Shown here: in pieces, positions 41,725-49,596 of the stretch | How positions within the stretch are numbered: the stretch's first letter is position 1 | Layout of the letters: each line of letters begins with the position of its first letter | Source of the DNA: Paraburkholderia ferrariae NBRC 106233 | GTDB lineage: Bacteria; Pseudomonadota; Gammaproteobacteria; Burkholderiales; Burkholderiaceae | Assembly (NCBI RefSeq): GCF_000685035.1 | Contig: NZ_BAYB01000014.1 | Coordinates: forward strand, 124,001 to 188,000 | Length of the DNA: 64,000 nucleotides | Direction of reading: 5' to 3' | Notes under the pieces: model-generated | Databases searched by the model: none | Told to the model about the DNA's origin: nothing | The model's input: the letters and a program-made list of their open reading frames with translations, nothing else | Position numbers and translations under genes: made by a program

Positions 41725-42903
41725 TCAGGCCCGTGCGAGCCGGCGCGTGCGTTCCCACTGGAGCGCGCAGAGGAACACGAGCGCGCCTGCGAACAGCACC
41801 CAGAGCATGGCATCGCGCCCGGCGTGCTCCATCAGCGCGCCGGTGACGATCGGGCCGGCGAAGCTCGCCGCGCTCCACGAAGCGCTCACGACGGCGCTGG
41901 CGGAGACGAGCGCGACGCCTTCGAAGCGCTCGCCGCACGCCACCACGGCGAGCGTGTAGATGGCGCCAGCGGCCGCGCCGAGCACGAAGAGGAGCGGCCA
42001 GCACAGCCAGGGCGTGCCGATCGCGAACGGCAGGAGCGGCAGCAGCACCGCCACGGCGACGCCCGCGAGCGCATGCACGCGTTCGCGGCCGAGCTTGTCC
42101 GCGAGCCAGCCGATGGGGAACTGCATGGCCGTGTCGCCGAGCAGTACCGCCGAGGCGAACAGCACGGCCTCTTCGCTGCCGATGCCGTGGTCCATGGCGA
42201 AGAGCGGCAAAAGCGAGAGCGCGAGCGTATCGAAGAGGGCGAAGAAGGCGGTGGCGAGGACGAGCGCCGGCATCCTCGGCAGCACGTGGCGCCAACTGCC
42301 CGCTTGTGCGTGCTGCCCATGTCCGTCGTGTCCGTCGTGCGCCTCGCTCGCCCGCGCCGTCCCGCGCATGGCGGCGAGCATCGGGAGCGCCACGAGAAAG
42401 ATCGCGCCGCAGATCGCGAAGCGCCATGCCAGGGCGTCGGCAATCTGGCTCACCAGTACCGGGCCCGCCATCTGGAACAGCGTGAACGTGGTGGCGTAGA
42501 TCGCGACCACGCGGCCGCGGTTCGTGTCGTCGGCGAGCTGGTTGACCCAGGCTTCGCCGATCGTGAAGAGCAGCATGAGCGCCGCGCCGCAGACCATGCG
42601 CAGGAGCGCCCAGGCCCAGAGGTTCGCGGTGACCTGCATCGCGGCGGTGGCGAGCGCCACGGCGAGCACGGCGCCCGTGATCACCTGCCGGTTGGTGAAG
42701 CGGGCCGAGACCCACGCGGCAAGCGGCGCGACGGCGAGGCCGCCGAAGGCCTGCGCGGCGGTCAACAGGCCGATGATGGCGGTGCCGTAGCCGGCCTGGG
42801 ACAGGGCGAGCGCCGTGAGCGGCAGGGTGGCGCCGTAGCCCACGCCGACCACGGCGACGCTCAGGATCAGCGCGAGGAAATCGCGGGTGAGGACGGTTTT
42901 CAT
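41725..42903 (-). CDS. MFS transporter (YcaD-like)
   Basis: A 392-residue twelve-helix major facilitator protein. The loop 2-3 motif AAWVSARFTNRQ and its second-half counterpart GWLADKLGRERVH are visible, as is an acidic TM-entry motif (FTIGEAWVNQLADDTNRGR) typical of the YcaD subgroup. A His/Asp/Gly-rich central loop (EAHDGHDGHGQHAQAG) is unusual and might bind metal. The substrate is unknown. It lies on the same strand as a second MFS gene upstream. Confidence 0.85.
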   Translation of the reverse strand: MKTVLTRDFLALILSVAVVGVGYGATLPLTALALSQAGYGTAIIGLLTAAQAFGGLAVAPLAAWVSARFTNRQVITGAVLAVALATAAMQVTANLWAWALLRMVCGAALMLLFTIGEAWVNQLADDTNRGRVVAIYATTFTLFQMAGPVLVSQIADALAWRFAICGAIFLVALPMLAAMRGTARASEAHDGHDGHGQHAQAGSWRHVLPRMPALVLATAFFALFDTLALSLLPLFAMDHGIGSEEAVLFASAVLLGDTAMQFPIGWLADKLGRERVHALAGVAVAVLLPLLPFAIGTPWLCWPLLFVLGAAAGAIYTLAVVACGERFEGVALVSASAVVSASWSAASFAGPIVTGALMEHAGRDAMLWVLFAGALVFLCALQWERTRRLARA

Positions 42904-43037
42904 CGGGCCAGATGCTACTACGTGGGCGCGATCGCGCGCTGGCGGAAGGCCCGCTGCGGTGGGGCGCAGGGGCAGGCAGTCCTGGCTGCGCAGACCCTAC
43001 CGGCCTAAACGCATGCGATGCGCCACGGCCTTTCGCG

Positions 43038-44219
43038 TCATGCGCAGGACTGCGGCCCGGCCACGGCGAGGCGCCGTGCGCGCCGGTCGAGCTGCGCCGA
43101 AACGAGCGTAAGCGCGAGCGAGCCGAGGGCCATGGCGATGCCCACCCACGGCAGCGCCGTGAGCGGCGCGCCCGCGCTGATCGCCACGCCACCGAGCCAG
43201 GCGCCGCTCGCGTTGCCGAGATTGAACGCGCCCTGGTTGAGCGTGGAGGCGAGATTCGGCGCATGGCTCGCGCGATTGACGATCAGTATCTGCAGCGGCG
43301 GCACGATGGCGAAGGCGAGGACGCCCCACACGAAAATCGTCGCCATGGCGGCGATCGGGTCGTGCATGGTGGCGGCAAACGCGGCGAGCACCACGCTGAT
43401 GAGCGCGAGGAAGCCGAGCAGCGAGCGCATGAGCTTCCAGTCGGCGAGCTTGCCGCCGAGCGTGCTGCCCACGGTGAGGCCGAGGCCGAACAGCAGCAGC
43501 ACGAAGGTCACTTCGTGGGGGCTGAAGCCGGTCACGTCTTCGAGGATCGGCGTGATGTAGGTGAACACCGAGAAGAGGCTTGCCGAAGCCAGCACGCTGA
43601 TGCCGAGCACCATCAGCACCTGCGGGTTTTTCAGCACGGCGAACTCGTGCACGAGGCTTGCCTTGTGCATTTCGATCTTCGCCGGGAGGCAGACCCACAG
43701 CGCCGCGGCCGCGAGCAGACCGATGCCCGTGACGGCCCAGAAGGTGGCGCGCCAGCCGGCGATCTGGCCGAGCGCCGTGCCGAGCGGCACGCCCAGCACG
43801 TTGGCGAGCGTGAGGCCCGTGAACATCAGCGCGATGGCCTGGGCGCGGCGGTTCGGCGCGACGAGCCCGGCCGCGACCACGGAGCCGATGCCGAAGAACG
43901 CGCCGTGGCAGAACGCGGTGACGATGCGCGCGGCCATCAGGATCGCGTAGTTCGGCGCGAGCGCGCAAAGCAGGTTGCCCACGATGAAGATGCCGATCAG
44001 CCGCATGAGCGCCTGCTTGCGCGGCACGTTCGCGATGGCGATGGCGACGATCGGCGCGCCGATGGTGACGCCCAGCGCGTAGGCGGAGACCAGCATGCCG
44101 GCGGCCGGGATCGAGACGGCGAGGTCGCGCGCCACGTCGGGCAGGAGCCCCATGATGACGAACTCGGTGGTACCGATTCCAAAGGCGGCAACGGCGAGGG
44201 CAAGAAGGGGCAGGGGCAT
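43038..44219 (-). CDS. MFS transporter (AraJ/SotB-type drug or sugar exporter)
   Basis: A 393-residue twelve-helix carrier of the drug:H+ antiporter-1 group. FGIGTTEFVIMGLLPDVARDL in the first helix is characteristic of the AraJ/SotB/YdhP branch, and the later GGKLADWKLMR loop is the second-half counterpart of the MFS motif. The substrate cannot be read from sequence; relatives export arabinose, drugs or purine analogues. The gene is 134 bases upstream of the other MFS gene on the same strand, and the two may be co-transcribed. Confidence 0.87.
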   Translation of the reverse strand: MPLPLLALAVAAFGIGTTEFVIMGLLPDVARDLAVSIPAAGMLVSAYALGVTIGAPIVAIAIANVPRKQALMRLIGIFIVGNLLCALAPNYAILMAARIVTAFCHGAFFGIGSVVAAGLVAPNRRAQAIALMFTGLTLANVLGVPLGTALGQIAGWRATFWAVTGIGLLAAAALWVCLPAKIEMHKASLVHEFAVLKNPQVLMVLGISVLASASLFSVFTYITPILEDVTGFSPHEVTFVLLLFGLGLTVGSTLGGKLADWKLMRSLLGFLALISVVLAAFAATMHDPIAAMATIFVWGVLAFAIVPPLQILIVNRASHAPNLASTLNQGAFNLGNASGAWLGGVAISAGAPLTALPWVGIAMALGSLALTLVSAQLDRRARRLAVAGPQSCA

Positions 44220-44569
44220 GGCGCGGCGCGGGTCGGGGTCACGCGGCCGACGGTGCGCACGGCGCGCCCGGGAAGCCGCAATTAAGTCAACGCGGAATTG
44301 TACTGAATACTGACACTTCGCATACGGCCCGCTTTTCGTTGTGCCTTGCGCCCAACACCTGGGCGCCGTCCGCCCCCCTCCCTATCCTTGATGATTTCTT
44401 CAGCCAGCCTCCATGGCGTGCAGGCTCCGGCCGCCGCACGATGACCTCACGATCCCGCCGCAAGCAGCCGGCCCCCGCCGGCCGTTCCTGGCGCAGATGG
44501 CAACCGCGGTGGATATCGTCCGCGACGCATGGCGGCCGAGCGCATGCGCAACTTTTCCGGAGCGATGCA
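44220..44569. other. MFS-DUF4148 divergent intergenic region
   Basis: This 350-base gap holds no gene I can support. The stretch 44280-44325 is relatively AT-rich and probably contains the promoters of the two divergent genes, but no convincing -35/-10 pair stands out. Frames crossing it have no recognisable product. Confidence 0.4.
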
Positions 44570-44896
44570 ATGAACACTTTGAACACAGCCCGTACGGTGC
44601 GCATGGCGCTGGCCTGCGCGGCGGCTCTCTTCGCCGTCTCGGTCTGGGCCGACTCGCAACCCGACGAAGCGCAGGCTTCACAGTCAACCGCGCAGTCAAC
44701 CGCGCAGTCAACCGCGCAGTCAATCCCACAGCCAACCTCGCAGGATGTGGGCGGCGCCCCGCTTTCCACGAGCGCTTCGGGCGCGCCCATGGCGCCCGCG
44801 GGCCTCACGCGCGAGCAGGTCTATCAGGACCTCGTGCGCTCCGGCGAGGACGGCGAGCGCGCGGCGCTGCAAAAGAGCCTCTATCACGGCCAGTGA
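44570..44896 (+). CDS. DUF4148-containing exported protein with QSTA repeats
   Basis: A 108-residue protein with a Sec signal peptide (RTVRMALACAAALFAVSVWA, cleavage after about residue 27). The C-terminus (GLTREQVYQDLVRSGEDGERAALQKSLYHGQ) is typical of DUF4148, a small envelope family abundant in Burkholderiaceae with no known function. Between them is a Gln/Ser/Thr/Ala tract built from 12-bp repeats. A GGAG ribosome site precedes the ATG at 44570. Convergent with the regulator gene 30 bases downstream. Confidence 0.82.
   Translation: MNTLNTARTVRMALACAAALFAVSVWADSQPDEAQASQSTAQSTAQSTAQSIPQPTSQDVGGAPLSTSASGAPMAPAGLTREQVYQDLVRSGEDGERAALQKSLYHGQ
44679..44730. repeat. 12-bp tandem repeat in the DUF4148 gene
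   Basis: Just over four units of CAGTCAACCGCG, the first three nearly perfect, in frame and encoding Gln-Ser-Thr-Ala (QSTA QSTA QSTA QSIP). Gain or loss of a unit would change only the linker length. Confidence 0.88.
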
Positions 44897-44926
44897 GGGC
44901 CGCCTTACTCGCCCGGCGCGCCAGTC

Positions 44927-46720
44927 TCAAGCCTGTCCCGCGCCGATATGCTTCTCGATCAGGCGCATGCGGCTGGTGGCGCGATACGGCTGGAACCAGG
45001 GATTCGTGCGCAGTTCGCACAGGCGCGAGCTGCGTTCGGCGAGCGCCGCTTCGAGCCAGCGAAACATCTCGCCGGGGTCGCCGAGGCGGGCGTAGGTCTC
45101 GGCGAGCAGCAGCGGCGAGGTGTAGCGGGTGCGGCGGCGCGCGAGCAGATCGTCCAGATGCCAGCGCAGCACGGCCTCGTAGCCGTCTGCCTCCCACTGC
45201 GCGCGGATCGCCGCCGCCCGCGCATGCTGGCCGCAGCGCACGAGGGCTTCGAGCGTGGCATCGACTGCCTGCGCATAGAGCTTCTTGACCTCGAACGCAA
45301 TGGCGAGCAACTGATAGAGCAGCGGCGGATGCTCGCGGTGGCCCGGCGAGAGATAGTCGCTGACCACCTGCGCGTGCTGGCCCGCGAGCACCATGCCGAA
45401 CGCGCGCGATCCCTGGAAGGCGAGCGGATCGATGCGCTCGGCGCGCCCCGCGGCGGCGTCGCTTTCCGCGCGGCGCCCACAGGCGGCGAGCAGGCGCGCA
45501 TAGAGCCGGTGCGCTTCCGGGTAGCTCGGATTCAGGCGCAGCGCTTCCTTGAAACCGGCTTCGGCACGGCTCCAGTCCCATTCGAAAAAGTAGCGCACCG
45601 CGGCGAGCGCATGGTGCGCCTCGGGCAGGCCGGGGTCGAGTTCGAGCGCGTTCTCGGCCATCTCGCGCGCCACGGGCCAGCCTTCCTCCGGCGCGAAGAA
45701 GCCGTGCACCGCGGTCGATCCATAGTAGTTCGAAAGACCTGTGTAGCCGAGCGCGTAGTTCGGATCGCGTTCGAGCGCGGTTTCGAAGTACTGGCGGCTG
45801 CGGAAGAAGTCCTCGCCGTCGAGGCCGTGGTGGGCGCTGAAGCCGGCGTCGAAATGCACGCGCCGGTACCAGAAGTAGCGTCCGCGCACATAGGCATCGT
45901 GGGCGGCCGGATCGACGGGCAGGCGCCGCGCGAGCGCCGCGTGCCGCTGGTCGCCGAGGGTGGGTTCGATATCTCTCGCGAGCGCCGCCGCCACTTCTTC
46001 GAGGACGTCGAGCGCACCCTGCGCGATGGGCTCGTGCGCGCGGCTCCAGATCTGCACTTCGTCGGCGCAGCGGATCAGCCGCGTGAGGATGCGCAGGCGA
46101 TTCGCTTCCTGGGTGAGCGAGCCTTCGAGCACATAGTCGAGCTTCAGTTCGCGCGCGATCTCGCCGATGCTTTTCTGCTGGCCGCGATAGCGCGCCGCCG
46201 TGGTGCGCGCGATCATCAGAAGACGCGCGGGGTCGAGCGCGCCGAGCGTGGCCGAAATTTCGTCGGCCAGCGCGCTGGCGAGGCTCTCCTGGGCGGGGTC
46301 GCCCGTGAGGTTCGCAAACGGCAGCACCAGGGCGCGCATGGCCGCGGGCGGCCCGGCCTCGTTGGCCGACGCGGCGGGAACGGGCGCGTCGGCGCCGGCT
46401 GCGCGCGTGCCGTCGAGCCGGTATCCCTTGCCCTTGACCGTGATGAGATGGCGCGGCTTCGCGGGGTCTTCTTCGAGCGCGATGCGGATCTTGCGAATCG
46501 CCGTGTTGAGCCCGTTCTCGGTGTCGCGAAACGGGCTGCCGCCCCAGAGCCGGTCGACGATATCCGCGCGCGCGATCAACTCGCCGTGACGCGAGGCGAG
46601 CAGGATCAGCAGATCCATCGGCAGCCGCTCCAGCCGGATCTGCGCGCCGGCGCGCGTTAGCTGATAGCGCTCGACGTCGAGTTCGAAATCCGCGAACCGG
46701 ATGAGTCTGTCCATCGGCAT
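44927..46720 (-). CDS. Winged-helix regulator with TPR domain
   Basis: A 597-residue protein. Residues 1-105 form an OmpR/CadC-type winged helix (FELDVERYQLTRAGAQIRLE, then NGLNTAIRKIRIALEEDP and LITVKGKGYRLDG). A middle domain (ALVLPFANLTGDPAQESLASAL ... IGEIARELKLDYVLEGSL) is the FlgO/adenylate-cyclase-associated type often found between such winged helices and TPRs. The C-terminal half contains TPR helices (PNYALGYTGLSNYYG, PGLPEAHHALAAVRYFFEWDWSRAEAGFKEAL). No transmembrane helix, unlike CadC. The start at 46720 has GGGAG upstream; 46714 is an alternative. Target genes are unknown. Confidence 0.85.
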   Translation of the reverse strand: MPMDRLIRFADFELDVERYQLTRAGAQIRLERLPMDLLILLASRHGELIARADIVDRLWGGSPFRDTENGLNTAIRKIRIALEEDPAKPRHLITVKGKGYRLDGTRAAGADAPVPAASANEAGPPAAMRALVLPFANLTGDPAQESLASALADEISATLGALDPARLLMIARTTAARYRGQQKSIGEIARELKLDYVLEGSLTQEANRLRILTRLIRCADEVQIWSRAHEPIAQGALDVLEEVAAALARDIEPTLGDQRHAALARRLPVDPAAHDAYVRGRYFWYRRVHFDAGFSAHHGLDGEDFFRSRQYFETALERDPNYALGYTGLSNYYGSTAVHGFFAPEEGWPVAREMAENALELDPGLPEAHHALAAVRYFFEWDWSRAEAGFKEALRLNPSYPEAHRLYARLLAACGRRAESDAAAGRAERIDPLAFQGSRAFGMVLAGQHAQVVSDYLSPGHREHPPLLYQLLAIAFEVKKLYAQAVDATLEALVRCGQHARAAAIRAQWEADGYEAVLRWHLDDLLARRRTRYTSPLLLAETYARLGDPGEMFRWLEAALAERSSRLCELRTNPWFQPYRATSRMRLIEKHIGAGQA

Positions 46721-46878
46721 GGGCTCTCCCACGGTGCGGCTTCGGGAACATCGAAAAGACCGGCGACGACGTAGCGGTCGTGCCGTTCGTCTGAGGAAAG
46801 AAAGCCGCGTGCCGCGCGGGCGGATGCTTTGCAATGTAGTCAGTCGGGCAGGCGCCTTCAACCCGAATCAGTCGTCGA

Positions 46879-47216
46879 TCAACCGTCAAGCGGATCGCCG
46901 TGGCGTCCCGAACCCGACGCGAAACGCGCCGCACCCGCGAGCCCTTCGTCGAGCACCGCGTCGTCCTCCACCACACGCAGATCGCACAACAAAGCGAGCT
47001 CCAGGCCTCCCGCGACGGCGTATCCTGTTATCGCGGCGACGACGGGCTTGGCGAGCCGCATGCGCGGTTCGTTTCGAAACGAGCGAAGGCGTCGGCGAGC
47101 GCGTTCGCCGTGGGGCGGTCGATCGCATTGCGGCGCGCGGGCCGGTCGAGCACGAGGGTCGCGACCGGGCCGCTCGCTTCGATGCGCACGTCGGCGCCGA
47201 ACGTTTCGATGTGCAT
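46879..47216 (-). pseudogene. Decayed enoyl-CoA hydratase/isomerase gene
   Basis: Three fragments of a crotonase-family gene are joined. The N-terminus (MHIETFGADVRIE ... VATLVLDRPARRNAIDRP, from 47216, with a GGAGAAGA ribosome site) runs to about 47060. The frame then shifts to MRLAKPVVAAITGYAVAGGLELALLCDLRVVEDDA, the middle of the fold, omitting the first oxyanion-hole region (the AGADLK-type loop). That is joined to EGLAGAARFASGSGRHG, which matches the usual C-terminus, omitting about 100 residues including the GxxP and catalytic-acid regions. Total length is well under half of the normal 250-260 residues, so no active enzyme can be made. Confidence 0.8.
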
Positions 47217-47334
47217 GGTCTTCTCCGTTGCGGGGATGCGCGGCGCATAGGTCACACGAGCGTCACGATTGCCTCGTAGCTTAGGCCGCTTTTAACCATC
47301 GTCATTGCCGTCCTCTCGCATGCAGCGCTCGCCC

Positions 47335-47856
47335 ATGTTTACGCCCGACCCGAGCCTCTCCTCGTCTCCCGCTGCCGGACCCCTCTGGATCGTGCCGCTG
47401 CCCACGCATCTCGCTTACGACCATGTGCGCCTAAAGCGCGTGTTCACGACCGACGGCACGCGCCATGAAGTCGTGATCGTCGATCTGCACAAGCTGCTTC
47501 TCTGCGCCGACCGCGACGGCACCGACTACGTGCTGCGTCCCGTGGACGACTGGCACGCAGGCAAGGTGCGCGGCATTCGCGATTTCCTCGACCCGCAGAA
47601 CGAGCGCGTGCCGCAGATGCCGTATGTCACGATCTCGACGCGCCGTGCGCCGGGGATGGCGGGCTGGCTGCGGCTCGCGCACGAGGGGGTCGTGGCGTTT
47701 CGCAACGGCCAGCATCGGGCGCGCTACCTTGCGTGGGCCGGGGCGGTGTGGCTGCCTGTCGAAGTGCACGAGCGCGAAGCGCCGCTCCTGCGCGAGCTGT
47801 GCGGCGCGGGCGAGCCCGGCGAAGGCGCCGCGGCGAAGAACGCCTACGGCGAGTGA
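47335..47856 (+). CDS. Possible plasmid fertility-inhibition factor family protein
   Basis: A 173-residue soluble protein without signal peptide or membrane helix. Its run DYVLRPVDDWHAGKVRGIRDFL, the VPQMPYVTISTRRAPG segment and VAFRNGQHRARYL remind me of proteins annotated as plasmid fertility inhibition factors in Burkholderia. The FRNGQHRARYL block also resembles ParB/sulfiredoxin-like nuclease motifs (DGNHRxxA), suggesting an HxR site. The role on a chromosome would be to hinder transfer of incoming or resident conjugative plasmids; this is inference. The ATG at 47335 is chosen; 47320 is possible. Confidence 0.55.
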   Translation: MFTPDPSLSSSPAAGPLWIVPLPTHLAYDHVRLKRVFTTDGTRHEVVIVDLHKLLLCADRDGTDYVLRPVDDWHAGKVRGIRDFLDPQNERVPQMPYVTISTRRAPGMAGWLRLAHEGVVAFRNGQHRARYLAWAGAVWLPVEVHEREAPLLRELCGAGEPGEGAAAKNAYGE

Positions 47857-47899
47857 GGGCGCGGCGCTTGAGGGGCGCCGGGTGCCGCGAAGCGCTTCG

Positions 47900-49003
47900 T
47901 CAGACCGCCTCGCGCAGTGTGCCGCTGAGTGTTCCGTTGATTGTGCCGCTGATTGCGTCGCTAAGTGCGCCGCTGATTGTGCCGTTCCTGGTGCCGCTCA
48001 TCGTACCGTTTAGCGCGCCATTCGCCGCACTGCCCATTGCGCTGCCCGCTGCTGGCGCGAGCGTCCGCATGCTCGCGGCCGCCGGTGGTTCGGCTGACCC
48101 CGCGGTCGCGAAGTGCTCGACCGTGTAGTCGACGAAGCGGCGCGTCTTCGCAGGCAGGTACTGGCGGCTCGGATAGACGATCGACATCTGCGCCTGCGGG
48201 TCGTCGATTTCGTACTCGGGCAAGAGGCGCCGCAGCGTGCCGGCCGTGAGGTCGTCGGCCACGAGTGCAGCCGGCACGATCGCCACGCCCATGCCCGCGA
48301 GCACCGCGAGGCGCACCATCAGCATGTTGTTCACGGCGTAGGCCGGTTGCAGCGTGACCTGCTGCGCGCGCTCGCCCGGCCGCGCGAACTGCCACGTCGC
48401 GCTGCGCTCTTCGGGCGGCAGCGTGACCGCGGCCACGCGCGCGAGGGCTTCGGGCGTGCGCGGCTCGCCGTGCTCCGCGAGCCAGGCGGGCGCGGCGCAC
48501 GGCACGAAGGTGGTGGTGCCGAGCGAGCGCTCGACGACATCGCTGCCGCGCAGCGAGGCCGCCGCGACGATGCCGCAGTCGAAGCCGTCTTCGATCAGGT
48601 CGATGTGCCGCTCCGCGAGCGTGAGCCGCACGTTCACGCGCGGATAGAGTCGCCGGTAGCCGTCGATGAGCGGGGTGAGCGTGGCGAGCGAAAGCGCGCC
48701 CGCGGCAACCACGCGCAGCGTGCCGCTGGGTTCGCGCTCGGTGTGGGCGACGGTGTGCTCCAGGTGATCGAGTTCTTCGAGCACGCTGCGGCAGCCTTCC
48801 AGATAGCGCTGCCCGGCTTCGGTCAGCGAGAGGTTGCGCGTGGTGCGATTGATGAGACGCGTGTGCAGATGTGCTTCGAGCATCGCGACCGAACGGGTGA
48901 CGAGTGCGTTGGACACGTCGAGTTGCTGCGCGGCGCGGCGGAAGCTTTGCGTTTCCGCGACCCTGACAAAGACGCGCATGGCGTGTATCTGGTTCATGGA
49001 CAT
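47900..49003 (-). CDS. LysR-type regulator with tetrapeptide-repeat tail
   Basis: A 367-residue LysR-family regulator: N-terminal helix-turn-helix (MRVFVRVAETQSFRRAAQQLDVSNALVTRSVAMLEAHL) and an effector domain (about 90-300; TLRVVAAGALSLATLTPLI, then PPEERSATWQF). It belongs to the DsdC/AaeR-like group often controlling oxidative or aromatic functions. The expected end is near residue 305 (TRRFVDYTVEHF). The additional 60 residues are Ala/Gly/Ser and then a (S/N)GT(I/L) tetrapeptide repeat encoded by 12-bp units. Divergent from the aspartate/alanine cluster across 593 bases, so it may control it, but distance and family do not prove this. Confidence 0.87.
   Translation of the reverse strand: MSMNQIHAMRVFVRVAETQSFRRAAQQLDVSNALVTRSVAMLEAHLHTRLINRTTRNLSLTEAGQRYLEGCRSVLEELDHLEHTVAHTEREPSGTLRVVAAGALSLATLTPLIDGYRRLYPRVNVRLTLAERHIDLIEDGFDCGIVAAASLRGSDVVERSLGTTTFVPCAAPAWLAEHGEPRTPEALARVAAVTLPPEERSATWQFARPGERAQQVTLQPAYAVNNMLMVRLAVLAGMGVAIVPAALVADDLTAGTLRRLLPEYEIDDPQAQMSIVYPSRQYLPAKTRRFVDYTVEHFATAGSAEPPAAASMRTLAPAAGSAMGSAANGALNGTMSGTRNGTISGALSDAISGTINGTLSGTLREAV
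47919..48050. repeat. 12-bp tandem repeat in a LysR gene tail
   Basis: Eleven consecutive 12-bp units with consensus GTGCCGCTGATT on the plus strand, degenerate but kept strictly in frame. They encode (S/N)GT(I/L)-like tetrapeptides on the minus strand. The units nearest the core are the most diverged. Confidence 0.85.
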
Positions 49004-49596
49004 TCGCCTCGTATGCTGACTGCATGAATCGGAAGAAGAGACGTTGCAGCGGCAGGAAAATGCGGCACTGTCTCAGTGGATTCGGCGTGCGGCGGCCTTG
49101 CATTGGCGGTACGGGAATGAAAATCATATTGACAGTCCACCGGAATTACAATATTTATCTCGAAGCGGCGCGGCGTTGCATTGGTGTAAAGGATTCAATA
49201 CTCATCTGGCATGGGAATTGAATGACGAATGCGCTGCGGCCGTATGCGCAATTCAATAGCGCGTCGTTCTGCGGATAGCGGTTTTCCCGGACCGGTTGAC
49301 CGCCCGTCAATCCCGCGATTTAGGGGTTACGGGCCAGCTCGCGAGGAAACGATGTCTGTCTTGTCCTGGCTGTTTTCCCGTTGAAATTTCTTTATCACGC
49401 AGCCACGGTGCATTGCATCAAAACAGGCGAATTCACGCCGGTTACATAAACGCGAATAAGAGTGGAGTGGGCGGGCGATTTATTTCGCCTCTTGTCGGGG
49501 CCCCATTGCGGTATGCCCGCGGCGTACGCGCACATTGAACGCTTTTTCATGCAATTTTTGGCACACTAAAAACCTTTAATCAGCAGGCGGACACTC
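49004..49596. other. AT-rich leader upstream of the aspartate/alanine cluster
   Basis: This 593-base gap is much more AT-rich than the genes around it. It contains a good promoter (49129-49157) and a loosely repeated GCGGC..TTGCATTGG element (near 49090 and 49170). Small frames are present (for example 49117-49221 and 49296-49538) but none has a recognisable product or convincing ribosome site. It may hold a leader RNA or regulator sites for the downstream gene. Confidence 0.45.
49129..49157 (+). promoter_or_regulatory. Candidate sigma-70 promoter upstream of aspT paralogue
   Basis: A perfect -35 box TTGACA (49129-49134) is followed after 17 bases by TATTTA (49152-49157), a 4/6 match to the -10 box. 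It lies 440 bases before the first transporter gene, which would leave a long leader. Confidence 0.5.

Noticed and set aside
40253..43264. 1003-codon minus-strand open frame under hmgA/fahA and an MFS gene
   Set aside because: Compositional shadow; the real genes on both strands show intact catalytic or transport motifs.
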